Of a stretch of DNA of 64,000 nt, positions 46,313-58,659 are shown in pieces. Both the position numbers and the translations under genes were made by a program. Source of the DNA: Saussurea involucrata (taxonomy: Eukaryota > Streptophyta > Magnoliopsida > Asterales > Asteraceae); assembly GCA_033807775.1 (NCBI GenBank), contig CM066322.1, positions 16,543,001-16,607,000 of the forward strand. Direction: 5' to 3'. Position 1 is the first letter of the stretch. The number at the start of each line of letters is the position of its first letter. The notes beneath the pieces are model-generated. The model was given only the letters and a program-made list of their open reading frames with translations. It made no database searches and was not told the DNA's origin.

Positions 46313-48543
46313 GCAAAAAAATTATAAGGAATTTAAATTATAAAATTAATGCATTTCACTATAATCAAACCATAAGTTCACAAATCCCATTACAATAAAA
46401 ATAAACGTCGTTATTTAAAACCGTCAACAAAGTTTAAGCAGCGAAAAAGTTATATAATTCAATCCCCATTTACTAAAAATCAATTTAAACAATCTTCGCC
46501 TTGCGCCCGTGTGTACCGTCACGCCCGACTGCTACTCGCACCTGAAATCATAAGAATTTGGGAAGGGGTAAGCACGAAGCTTAGTGAATTCAACCACCAT
46601 AATTAACACAGTTATTCCACACTACCCCTAAAACAGATAGTTGCATATAAACAATCATACAAGTCTACGAACAAATCATAAACATGCATACCTACACCAT
46701 CCCACCCAAAAGGCATACGTCGGTCCCACCGACCACACGATAACCGTGCAAGCATTACCCGGTCCCACCGAGTTCCTACGCCACCCGCGTATACAATTTC
46801 GGCCCCACCGAGTTCCTACGCCACCCGCGTATACAAATTTCGGCCCCACCGAGTTCCTACGCCACCCGCGTATACAAATTTCGGTCCCACCGAGTTCCTA
46901 CGCCACCCGCGTATACATAACAATAAAGGTCCCACTATACACCCTACTATCTAGTCCCACATCACAATTAAATAAAGCTACCACACACGTGCTATCGTAA
47001 TGTAAAAGTAACCGATATTAAAAATAGTGAGAGAACTCACCTCGTAAGCGCGCCTAGCTCACAAACAATAATTCAAGCTCCACAAATCCAAGATCACTTC
47101 CCGACACCTAAACGAACGTTAAAACGTATCAATACGAGGCCCGGACCCTAAAACATGACGCACGATTAAACTGTCGCTAAAACGACTTTTTGGCTTAGAA
47201 AACCAGGTCTGTTCGGGACCTGTTTCGACCTCCTTAAACCCAGAAAATCCTCAATTAAAATTAACTACCCTCTAGGTCCGGGTCTTAGCTTTTCAGGGAC
47301 GTATCGCACGCGCTCTAACGATTTTTCTACAATTTATTATGGATTTTACAAAACTGGTTAACTGCACAGCAAAAAACAGCACCTTTCGATATAAAACAGC
47401 AGTTTGACACTAGCTACGGTCCGAACTGGTTTTTCCGCAAAACATAAGAAACTTACTAGACTCAGATTGGGAACTTTTGGCACTGGTTTCATCCCAATCC
47501 GACATTCCTAGCAGAAGTTATGGCTTTCCCAAAACAGTGGCAGAAACTGTGACTTTTAAAACGGAACGCGATCTGCCACATCCGGACCTGCTGTATAAAC
47601 AGCCAAATTACGCCTAGTTAGAGGCCGAACCGGACTTCTGCTAAAACACGAAAAGTGTGCCCGGCACAGAATGTGAACCGTGGGCACCGAATTCGCCTCA
47701 ATCCGAGCTACGAAGGAAAAGTTATGGCCGTCGCAAAACAGTGGCAGACAAACGTTTTCACATAAAATGATAACTAAAGGTTATAATCCTATTAAGTCAA
47801 TGCTTAATCCAAACAGCCCCGGGAAGCCTAAAACCTACTGGAAACAGATCATACCAAGATGGACAACAGCCCTGCACCACCCCCTGCCGCCTCCGGCGGC
47901 GGTGGTGGTCGGCGGCGATTCTTTTCTCACACTAACGATTAACGACGAGAGAAACAACAAACGGGAAAAACGGTTCTTACCTCGCGACGACAACGACGGT
48001 GCGACTGCAGAATTACTCCGGTCACTTCTCCTTCTCCGCTGCACTCTCTCTCTTCCTCGGTTTCTCTCTCTCTCCCTCTCGGTTTCTCTCTCTCTCTTCT
48101 TCTTCTCTCTCGGTTTCTCTTTTCCTATCTTCCGGCCGGTGACAACGAAGGGGAAGGGGAGAAGGAATGAGCCGTAGGTTTTCTCTTCTATGTTTTCTCT
48201 TTTTCTATTGCAAGCCACGACAACAAACAAAAAAGAAGAAGAAGGGCGTAGGGTTTTGATTTCTTTTGCTTTCTAATCTTTCCCCTTTTCTTATGGGTCA
48301 CGACAACAACACAAACAAACACAAGGGTTTTTCATTGGGTAGCATGGGCCGAAACCCATGCAATGTTTTGGCCCTTGTCACTTCTAGTCCCTCCACTTAA
48401 ACCTTCTCGCAACTAACCCAAAATTCCGACACTTTAACGACTAGGTCCAATTCGACTAACCCCGCTAACGGAACCCACATTAAATCAAACTTAAAAGAAA
48501 AGAATTAATAAAAGAAATTACATACCGGGACACGGGCTTTACA
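46313..48543 (-). repeat. Left (3') LTR of element J
   Basis: It matches 52430-54655 closely. It holds four 40-41-bp units with CCCACCGAGTTCCTACGCC (46761-46920; right copy 52875-53034) and CT-rich tracts at about 48040-48120 that produce long but meaningless Arg/Glu-rich frames. Confidence 0.87.
46761..46920. repeat. Four 40-41-bp tandem repeats in the J LTR
   Basis: Head-to-tail units starting GGTCCCACCGAGTTCC or GGCCCCACCGAGTTCC and ending ACCCGCGTATACAA. The same four units are in the right LTR at about 52875-53034, so they predate this insertion. Confidence 0.9.
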
Positions 48544-48560
48544 ACTCTCCCCCACTTGGA

Positions 48561-48657
48561 TTAGACTTCGTCCTCGAAGTCTCTGCCTATGAATAACTCC
48601 GGATAGTTCTTGCGCATCTCCGCTTCGGGTTCCCACGTCCACTCGAACCCCTTCTAA
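48561..48657 (-). pseudogene. Chromodomain tail of pol (element J)
   Basis: The minus strand reads FEWTWEPEAEMRKNYPELF followed by a short acidic end and stop, then a GGGGGA polypurine tract and the LTR. This is the typical last 30 residues of a chromovirus pol. The frame is broken upstream. Confidence 0.7.
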
Positions 48658-51600
48658 AACTTCTCGAATACTTTTCTAACTAACGTACTCCTTCTAGGAC
48701 ACCGGGATTATGATCGACAGAACACCCCAACAATTGGAATCATTCCTAGCCAGGCGACTTCGGTTGTCCCCCAACCTTAGATATTCCATACATCCCGAGT
48801 CAAATCTCAAGCTATAACCATTCTAAAGTTGCCCACCAATATACCCAACTGGATACTCGGATCCGATCATTCCTACCATTAACCGTCGATTAACTCCTAC
48901 AAGTTCTAATAGACTCCCAAAACTTACCTTACACGCATCATCAAACCAGTAAATTGATAATCACCCACGAAGATCATTCCACCACAACCATTCATCACAA
49001 GTAGGCATCTCAGGGTTACTACTACCATCACCATAATTATTTTAAAAATTGGCTACAAATCTCCGATTACACTAAAGGTGTTTGGCCTTAAGCCCAAAAG
49101 TCGACGCCCTAATATACTACTTACTTAAAAAAGGTTACTGCGCATTTATTCTCTTAATTACAAAGGGCATCATTCCCTTAACCGACACTATTCGGCCTAC
49201 ACTAACAACCCGTGTGGAATACCCAATCTTCCACCGTCTACTTATCCTCCACGCTCGCTCTAGGAAACCTAGTTACACTGTATCCAGATACGCCTTAACG
49301 CCTACCTCCCAGGTACGTCTCAAGTCCCGGCACATCGGAACTACCTCTCAGGTAAGTGCCCAAGACTGTATCCTCTTAGTGCCTACTGGAAAGTCAAAGT
49401 CATAACACATGGATACCGGGGTCCCACCCCGAGATACCCAACCGACCATTACCAACGACTGTCTGACATGACCAAGGATCCAATGCAAACAATGTACCAA
49501 CAACATGCCTATCCCGGAATGACTCACCCACCCAAACATGTAAATACTCAACGTGCAATAAGTGCAAAACTGTGCAACAACCCATCAACAAAACTTCACA
49601 TCGAGCCATTAAAAACCGTGCAATTGACCCACGACTATCTCAAAGTCAAAACCGAGCAAAATGCTCCACGCTTGCTAGACCCATAAGTCGGTCAAAAACG
49701 CGTTTAAATAAAGTTTAAGCAAGCAATACCCTAAAATCAACATTAGTCCCAACCTCGACACGGGTTAAACCAAAGAGTTTTCCGAAAGGACTCACACCCT
49801 TAAAAATCTCAAAATGACACATACACTTATAAGTGCACTTCCCAAATGGTTTACAGAATCATTTATAAAATATTTTCAACGTCAAGATTTTTCATTTCAA
49901 AAAGACCGTAAATAATAAAACTACTATTACCAGGTCGGTAGTTAATGGACACGCTCGTCCCACATATGAAAATCATGTTGAAAATCATTTTATTGCAGCT
50001 TAGTTTACTCACAAAACGTAAAGCGGAATAAATAATTTCTTTGAAAATGAACCGTCACGGTTCTAGTATGAATTGACTCATGACATGTATTTAAAGTAAC
50101 CGCTCGACCTTACACCGGGTGCGACAAAAGTGTGCACATAATTTCAAAATCAGTTCCACGACATTTGACCCCAAAATTCCTCTTTTTCCAACATAAAATG
50201 TCGTGGCACAGGGTTCACCAACAAATCTTACGCGCATCGGCTAGTCATACAAAACGATGAAACGGTTTACAAATATACTTTTGTTAAAACACAACTGTTT
50301 CGTGTAAGTTTCAAACTTAAAAATAAAAACCAATCTGTTTTCATCGTTTGAAAATATCGACTAAAACCTCATAAAATCTCAAAAGGTGGGGTTCTTTAAA
50401 TTGATTTCCAAGATTTCCCCAAATAGTCATATAAACAAACAAGATATGCACCTCGTGAAATTAAACCCACACGACTCAACATGCCGTAAAACAGAACTTA
50501 TTTTAACCAACTCACTCAAATAGCTTTATACAGACATCGTGGAATGTAACTTTCCGTCTCAACTCTAACATATGTGGAGGAGTTCCAATGTTAAAGTCAC
50601 AAGCCGTAGTCACTTGCCCAACATTTTAAACACCACAAAACATGGATATCATCTTACCCGAAAGAACCGTTGGAAAAGTAACGAAATGAGACAAATTCTA
50701 ACAAAGTTTGCACTCCCGTGATAAAACGATTTCATACACTTTCAAAACCATATTTCAAAATCTTGTGTGTGTGCTGAACATTTCCCAAAATTCCAAAACA
50801 CCATCCAATAAATGATTTGAAACACAAGAATTTGTTAATGCAATCTATTTCAAAATCAAACTTTGTGCATGACTTAGTCGGCATTCTACGCCTCGACTCC
50901 TACTCCTCCAAATCTCTCCGGTCCACTAACGTCATCCGGACGTTTTAACCTCTTAGGCAAGTTGGGAAATTACGTCAAATAATCCCTACGCCTTTTTCCT
51001 CAAATCAAAGTCGGCTCTATAAGCCTATGATTCTAGTACAATCATCCATCTTGGCCCGAAACAAACATCATCTTCATCGTCACTCCAAGTGACTAATACT
51101 AGAATCGTCCTTTTATTCCAACGACTACTAATTTATAACCTTCGACACTACCCCAACGATTGTCCCATCAAAGCAAAACAAGTACACACCTGTACTAGTA
51201 GGTTTACCATAGTTGTTCCTCCTTGTGATGGCTATTCTGGGTAGATATTACAACGAGTTATTAGCACATAATAACTCACCCTATCACGCTCACGCTCGAC
51301 TCCTTGTAGTCCTCGCGACTTTCCCCGACTCGAACATTGATCCTGTGCTTCCGGTAGTGGGAGCTCTACTACTACCATCTACACCTATCACTGTCCGCTC
51401 CGAGTCCCATCCCGAGTATCCAAGTAGTTGCTCGCCCAAACCAAAACCATACACGTATATCCATACTGACGCATATACTCACTCTTCCTAGCTCCCTAGG
51501 AATAAACATAATACCCCACTACCCTTGCTAGGGCGGAACCCCTACTAACCATGACGAGTCGCCTCGTAAACGCACAGTCGTATACAGTGGAAACCAGATA

Positions 51601-52402
51601 GACATTCGAATATAAGATTCTATCCTACAACGGTTGGACTCAAACAAGAGCTGCGCAATAGAACTAAATCCAACATTCTAAGGCTATTCGGTTCCTACCG
51701 CATACAACCTATAGTGCATCCGCTTAATCAACCTATCAAAGTTAGCATAAGTTCCTAATAGCAAGTAACAACCATACAATACATTGTATTAAGCACCAAG
51801 CAATCTAGCATACATACTCCTATGTTCTAGAAAGCAATTTTGCATACGTACTCATATGTAAACGCTATTCCCAGCTCACTAGGAATTTCATCTCATCCTA
51901 CTACCCTTGCTACAACGGAATCCCTGTTAGCCATAACGAGTTGCCTTGCGAATACCCAGTCGCATGCAGCGTGAATCAAATAGACATTCGAATACAAGAT
52001 TCTATCCTAGAACGGTTGGACTCAAACAAGAGCTGCGCAATAGAACTAAATCAAATATTCTAAGGCTATATGATTCTTAGTGCATACAACCTATAGGGCC
52101 TTCACTTAACAACCTACTATAACTAGCATTGATTCCTACCAGCAAGCAGTCATCATACAGTTCAGTGTAAACAACATAGGCAATCTAGCATGCATACCCT
52201 ATGCCTAGAAAGCAATAAATACACTAAGTACCGTACCTTCCCACATAGCGTCGGCTGACTGTACACACTGCGCCCCCGCTCACCGTTTCCCAAACGGGTT
52301 TTCCTTTTTCCTTTATTCTCAAAGATTTTAGTAAAAAGTTTAAAACTTCATAGCCGCAACTTGAGACCAAACACACCGAGATGTGTTTGATTCACTCAAG
52401 CT
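48658..52402 (-). other. Decayed interior of element J with a leader duplication
   Basis: No gag or pol domain is recognisable. Near the primer site, about 51490-51720 and 51850-52075 are two copies of one segment (shared ACATTCGAATA.AAGATTCTATCC and GGTTGGACTCAAACAAGAGC), a tandem duplication with a period of about 360 bases in the untranslated leader. Confidence 0.6.
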
Positions 52403-52416
52403 GTGCTCTGATACCA
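52403..52416 (-). other. Primer-binding site of element J
   Basis: The minus strand reads TGGTATCAGAGCAC, matching initiator Met-tRNA, three bases from the LTR at 52420. Confidence 0.85.
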
Positions 52417-52419
52417 AGT

Positions 52420-54655
52420 TGTAACGTCCCAAAAATTACAAGGAATTTAAATTATAAAATTAATGCATTTCACTATAATCAAACCACAAGTTCACAAATC
52501 CCATTACAATAAAAATAAACGTCGTTATTTAAAACCGTCAACAAAGTTTAAGCAGCGGAAAAGTTATATAATTCAATCCCCATTTACTAAAAATCAATTT
52601 AAACAATCTTCGCCTTGCGCCCGTGTGTACCGTCACGCCCGACTGCTACTCGCACCTGAAATCATAAGAATTTGGGAAGGGGTAAGCACGAAGATTAGTG
52701 AATTCAACCACCATAATTAACACAGTTATTCCACACTACCCCTAAAACAGATAGTTGCATATAAACAAGCATACAAGTCTACGAACAAATCATAAACATG
52801 CATACCTACACCATCCCACCCAAAAGGCATACGTCGGTCCCACCGACCACACGATAACCGTGCAAGCATTACCCGGTCCCACCGAGTTCCTACGCCACCC
52901 GCGTATACAATTTCGGCCCCACCGAGTTCCTACGCCACCCGCGTATACAAATTTCGGCCCCACCGAGTTCCTACGCCACCCGCGTATACAAATTTCGGTC
53001 CCACCGAGTTCCTACGCCACCCGCGTATACATAACAATAAAGGTCCCACTATACACCCTACTATCTAGTCCCACATCACAATTAAATAAAGCTACCACAC
53101 ACGTGCTATCGTAATGTAAAAGTAACCGATATTAAAAATAGTGAGAGAACTCACCTCGTAAGCGCGCCTAGCTCACAAACAATAATTCAAGCTCCACAAA
53201 TCCAAGATCACTTCCCGACACCTAAACGAACGTTAAAACGTATCAATACGAGGCCCGGACCCTAAAACATGACGCACGATTAAACTGTCGCTAAAACGAC
53301 TTTTTGGCTTAGAAAACCAGGTCTGTTCGGGACCTGTTTCGACCTCCTTAAACCCAGAAAATCCTCAATTAAAATTAACTACCCTCCAGGTCCGGGTCTT
53401 AGCTTTTCAGGGACGTATTGCACGCGCTCTAACGATTTTTCTACAATTTATTATGGATTTTACAAAACTGGTTAACTGCACAACAAAAAATAGCACCTTT
53501 CGATATAAAACAGCAGTTTGACACTAGCTACGGTCCGAACTGGTTTTTCCGCAAAACATAAGAAACTTACTAGACTCAGAATGGGAACTTTTGGCACTGG
53601 TTTCATCCCAATCCGACATTCCTAGCAGAAGTTATGACTTTCCCAAAACAGTGGCAGAAACTGTGACTTTTAAAACGGAACGCGATCTGCCACATCCGGA
53701 CCTGCTGTATAAACAGCCAAATTACGCCTAGTTAGAGGCCGAACCGGACTTCCGCTAAAACACGAAAAGCGTGCCCGGCACAGAATGTGAACCGTGGGCA
53801 CCGGATTCGCCTCAATCCGAGCTACGACGGAAAAGTTATGGCCGTCGCAAAACAGTGGCAGACAAACGTTTTCACATAAAATGATAACTAAAGGTTATAA
53901 TCCTATTAAGTCAATGCTTAATCCAAACAGCCCCGGGAAGCCTAAAACCTACTGGAAACAGATCATACCAAGATGGACAACAGCCGTGCACCACCCCCCT
54001 GCCGCCTCCGGCGGCGGTGGTGGTCGGCGGCGATTCTTTTCTCACACTAACGATTAACGACGAGAGAAACAACAAACGGGAAAAACGGTTCTTACCTCGC
54101 GACGACAACGACGGTGCGACTGCAGAATTACTCCGGTCACTTCTCCTTCCCCGCTGCACTCTCTCTTCCTCGGTTTCTCTCTCTCTCCCTCTCGGTTTCT
54201 CTCTCTCTCTCTTCTTCTCTCTCGGTTTCTCTTTTCCTATCTTCCGGCCGGTGACAACGAAGGGGAAGGGGAGAAGGAATGAGCCGTAGGTTTTCTCTTC
54301 TATGTTTTCTCTTTTTCTCTTGCAAGCCACGACAACAAACAAAAAAGAAGAAGAAGGGCGTAGGGTTTTGATTTCTTTTGCTTTCTAATCTTTCCCCTTT
54401 TCTTATGGGTCACGACAACAACACAAACAAACACAAGGGTTTTTCATTGGGTAGCATGGGCCGAAACCCATGCAATGTTTTGGCCCTTGTCACTTCTAGT
54501 CCCTCCACTTAAACCTTCTCGCAACTAACCCAAAATTCCGACACTTTAACGACTAGGTCCAATTCGACTAACCCCGCTAACGGAACCCACATTAAATCAA
54601 ACTTAAAAGAAAAGAATTAATAAAAGAAATTACATACCGGGACACGGGCTTTACA
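52420..54655 (-). repeat. Right (5') LTR of element J
   Basis: 2236 bp with intact TG...CA ends. It differs from the left LTR by scattered substitutions and small indels in the CT tract. Confidence 0.88.
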
Positions 54656-54828
54656 GGGTTAGCTCAACTAGTAATAAAACATGGACTTTTGAGGATCTTT
54701 TTAGAGATCAACAGTTCGAATCCTGCAAATTCACTAAAGATTCTCCTGACTGTTGTTTAGGGCTCCTAGAACTAGTCGAGGTATACATAACCTGGTTTGG
54801 ATATCCAAGATTAGCAACAACAAAAAAA
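54656..54828 (+). mobile_element. tRNA-derived SINE (Au-like)
   Basis: It begins GGGTTAGCTCAACTAGTAA, which fits the polymerase III A box. AGTTCGAATCC about 60 bases later fits the B box. It continues with ACTAGTCGAGGTATACATAA and CCTGG...GGATATCC, which recall the body of plant Au-type SINEs, and ends in an A-rich tail (CAACAACAAAAAAA). It abuts the end of LTR J. Not a tRNA gene, because no cloverleaf closes. Confidence 0.65.
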
Positions 54829-55290
54829 TGTTGAACTCTACACATGATGATTCAAATCAATATTAATGGAAGTGTATCAAACTTGAAGAATTTCACACAC
54901 ACACACACACAGTGTCTCATACTTGCTTCGTTTTGAGAAAAAAGTCTTGAAGAATCTATTGAAGCAAAAAAACTTAGACAAAATCCTCATTTTTTTTCTC
55001 TGTTTTGAAGAATTTATTTGAGATGCCCTAACATTGTAACGCATGTAAAGGTTGATGAAAATGAGAAACTCACATACATTTTCATGAGATATGAAAATGT
55101 ATAAGGTGGTCTTCATAGTTATCACAAATTCACAATGGATGAAAAGCAAATATAAAAGTATAACATTTTTAGCTGAATCGATATTATTCCATTCCAATTC
55201 CTTCCCGATACCTCTCAAGGAAAATCTCGAATTGGATCCTAAACACCTCAACTAATTCCAAGGGTTTATAGTACAACAAGCTGGTAATCA
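54829..55290. other. Short spacer with CA microsatellite
   Basis: A (CA)n run lies at about 54893-54911. No credible gene. Confidence 0.5.
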
Positions 55291-57621
55291 TCAATATATA
55301 TATTAAAACAAAAACTAAAGCCAATGATGTGGCATCCCTAAACACTATATGTCTACTTTTCTTTTTTCTTAGATTTTTGATTTTTTAAAATATTTGATAT
55401 GTTAAAGACCTTAATGCCCTTCTATGAAAAATGTCCTTTTTACTTAAAGGAGGGTATTTTGGTAATTTTGGCACCAATTTATATAACTTTGATTACCTAA
55501 ACCTTCCATCTTCCTATATTAATTATTTGTTTTATTGCAAATTATGTTAATAAATCATTTATTTCCACTTCTTTATGTTATTAACCATTCATATTCCCTC
55601 ACTTATTTTATTAATCACTCATTTTCTCTTATTTAAGCACAAATTTTTTGATATGTTATTGGTATTTTTTTTCTTTGTCATACAATAACCTACCTCCCAT
55701 TCCTTTCTTTCTAACACATTATCTCTCATTAAAAGATCGATATAGGATATGGACTTTTGTTTATAGTTAAGTTCTTTGATATTGTGTTGATTTCATATGA
55801 TCTTTATGTTTTTGTTTGTAGTAAGTGACACAAGCAGAAACAAGCTCTAAAGACCATCAAATGTGTAAAGCTTCATCATCACGGTACACATATACTACAA
55901 GTAAGGCTTTCATTCAACTACTCATCCATTTCAATCTATTTTGATGTTGTCTATTTTAAAATTTCATTATGTATTATTACCTTAACTCTCATTTCTAAAT
56001 ATTTTATCAGGAGCATAACCCACAAGTTAAAATAATATTTGTGTATTGTTTTTTCAAGTATTACATTGTTTCTAGCAAATGAGTCGTGTACAATTATAAA
56101 TTGTAGTTTGTTATTTTGACAAATCATGATCCTGGGTTTGTTTTATTTGATAAAAATTGATATGTTTTTCTATTAATTTTTATGTTTTAGTTGGATCATG
56201 TGTATTATTATTTTTTATAATACTATGAGTTGATTGTTTTTGTTTGTTTGGAATTAGTAACCAAAATATATGCATAGTAAAGGCTTTGATGACCTTCAAA
56301 AATACATGCTAGGGACTTTAACAACATTCTTCAAGATCTCTACAACAAATGTAGTCTATTGCGACGACTTTTGTCGTTGCTAAGATCAATATTGATTTTT
56401 AGCGATAAATTAGAAATTGTAGTTTATGTTTTTGATGAATCATGGTGTTAGGTTCATTTTATTTGATGAATGTTGAAATGTTTTTTCTATTGATTTTGTG
56501 TTTTAGTTGCATCATGAACCTTGTATTATGATTTTATCTTGATGAGGTGGGCGTTTTTTGTTTGTTTCAAGTTAACAACTAAAACTTTCGTGTATTAAAG
56601 GCTTTGACAACCATAATATTGTCATTATTTACAAAGTTAAGTTGGCATTTTTGAGGATGTTTTGTTTAGCCAAACGGAAGTCATGATCATGTTCACTTTA
56701 CCCATCTCCATGATATGTGTGTTTGAATTATTTATGTTTATTGACAATATGTAGGTAACTTATCACATTAAAACAAACTTTATTTCATTATGTATTTTCA
56801 CTCAAGTTTTTCTTTGATTATCTAACTTACGTTCATAAACACCATTTATTACAATTGTTGTCACCATTTATTTTTTTCTTTTTTGAAGAAAATTATGTTG
56901 TTTATTTATATGAAGTGAGGTGTATTTATAGAGAAATAGAGAGGTTTTATTGTTTATATTTTATTTTTTTGCCAATTAATTACGTAAAGTTGAAAGATGT
57001 AAATGATTATTAGATGTTAACACATGTTTGTGTTTGTAACATGAATCAATATACAGTCAAAAGTTTAAATTACAAATATTATATATAATGAGTTTATAGT
57101 GACTTACTTCATTTTTTACTTTTTTTAAAGTAACCCTAATGGTTACAACAATAATGAGGAATATGGTGTTCAAAGTCAAGCATTTGTTAAAGCAATGTGG
57201 AATTATTTAAAGTTGTTGCGTGTTTGGAAAGTTGTAGGGTTGTTAATTCAAAATTTAAAATCATAATTAAAGATCGATGTTGATTTCAATAACATTGCAC
57301 ATTCTTGATCCATTATGTGGATACCTTTGTTCTAAAAAAAATCAATAATTTTGAATGTATTTAAATTTCATTTGAACTTTGAATAGTTAATTATTTTGTA
57401 TTTGTTTGATAATTTTATTCATTTAGTAATGACATTTAATAGGTATCAAACTTAATAGAGATATTTTTATCTTCAAGATAATATTCATTTTTTATGGAGT
57501 TTTTGTTTTCTTTTTATCGACTATTGTACATGTCTCAAAGTTATTCAACAACTATTAAACATCAAATAATTAACATAAAACACAAATTAACCGTCGCGCA
57601 ACGCGCGAGCCAAAGACTAGT
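55291..57621 (+). mobile_element. Non-autonomous Helitron, 2.33 kb
   Basis: The 5' end TCAATATATATATTAAAAC (with AATGATGTGGCATCC soon after) lies directly after an A, and the 3' end CTAGT at 57617-57621 is followed by T, the AT target of Helitrons. Twelve bases before CTAGT sits a perfect hairpin CGCGC-AAC-GCGCG. The interior is AT-rich with no Rep/helicase frame, so it is non-autonomous. Two diverged copies of a roughly 210-bp segment lie at about 56088-56300 and 56406-56615 (shared ATTGTAGTTT, TTCTATTGATTTT-like and TTGTTTGTTT stretches). Confidence 0.87.
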
Positions 57622-57930
57622 TTATAATAGTAAGAGTCGATTTAATTGTTTAGGAGAGATAATAAAATACTTCATTAAATGGATTGAATATTTTAATAAC
57701 ATAATTAATTTATAATCTTTAAAATGAAGAATCTTTTGAAATTGAATGTAAATTTTGATTTTTGACCACAAAATCTGTTGAAGATGCTCTAACCATCCAA
57801 ACTCTTCGGAACATAAAACCATGTCCTAATTCATGACGCTAAGCTGCTTTTTTTAGAGCCTCCACCCCTAAAATGTTTCCTTTGTCATGATGTTCTAGAT
57901 GAGTATTCACGAATTCATGATAAATGGTGT
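57622..57930. other. Unassigned spacer
   Basis: No gene or repeat was recognised between the Helitron and the second SINE. Confidence 0.4.
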
Positions 57931-58103
57931 TATTTTTTGTAACAGTGGGTGTTCAGGCCAATTTGTGAGTACATCGATTAATCTCACAAGACCCTAAAAA
58001 TAATAGTTAGAAAAATCTCCAGAAGACTCGAATTGACGACCTACAAGGCGTTCCAAGGTCAAGACCAATCCCATGGTCACAATAAGATGAGTGGGCAACC
58101 CCA
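57931..58103 (-). mobile_element. Degenerate Au-like SINE, minus strand
   Basis: The + strand reads TTTTTTGTAACAGTGGGTGT then TTCAGGCCAATTTGTGAGTA, an inverse of the Au-type SINE tail and body. A degenerate inverse B box (GACTCGAATTGACGACC) and A box (TGAGTGGGCAACCCC) follow at the expected spacing. It is diverged and not obviously related to the SINE at 54656 beyond the body motif. Confidence 0.5.
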
Positions 58104-58659
58104 GAAAAATGATAGGCACTTAAGGGCCGGGCCGTTTACCAAACGTTTGCCACTCTCACTTACTATCATATAAGATTATTAGCCATAAAAATGGCATAGT
58201 AGGCCATAACCTTATATAGTAATAGTCATCACCTCACTTACCGGGTAAGCTTGTCGGACCTTGTCATTTTTCTTGGGTAAGATTTTAGATCCTTGCCACA
58301 CTTACCCAGTTATGATTTGATAAAATGGCTCCTCACCTTCACCACCTTCACCTTTGCTATACTCTTGTGATTCAGGGTCTTTTCCAAAACCTTCATCACC
58401 CGAATTCTGCACAAACCAAACAATGTTGTTTTCTTGCCAAAAATATATCAGTTATGAAGCCAGGTATAAGGAAAAACAATTGACCAAATGCCACCAACAA
58501 TTATTAGTGTTACCACATCATAGTCTTGAAAAGTTTGTTGGAGAGTCTTATCATAAACAATTCCTAAATTCAATCTGAATCCATTCCCATCTTTGTACCA
58601 AGCAGATAACACTAGCACCAAACCCTGAAACATTCAGTCTATTAACCATTCGTAAAATG
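58104..58659 (-). other. 3' side of the FDM1-like gene
   Basis: It probably contains the 3' untranslated region. It has stretches such as GGGCCGTTTACCAAAC and CTTACCGGGTAAG that also occur near 44829 in the Mutator-like element, suggesting a small dispersed repeat. No further exon is needed, since the protein already ends normally. Confidence 0.4.

Larger units (their letters stand above)
46313..54655 (-). mobile_element. Decayed Gypsy chromovirus J
   Basis: LTRs 46313-48543 (missing about its first ten bases) and 52420-54655, interior 48544-52419. The right LTR starts TGTAACGTCCC and ends CGGGCTTTACA. The primer site at 52403-52416 and the chromodomain remnant at the left place it on the minus strand. 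No target duplication can be read because the outer tip of the left LTR is lost. No intact gag or pol frame. This LTR family is unlike those of A, B, D and F and lacks their CCGG cluster. Confidence 0.85.

Noticed and set aside
47835..48230. Arg/Glu-rich frames in the J LTR (also 53911-54342)
   Set aside because: They come from CT-rich tracts in the LTR and are antisense to nothing known; they vary freely between the two LTRs.
54656..54740. Possible tRNA gene because of A- and B-box-like sequences
   Set aside because: No acceptor or anticodon stem closes; the Au-type body and A-rich tail fit a SINE.
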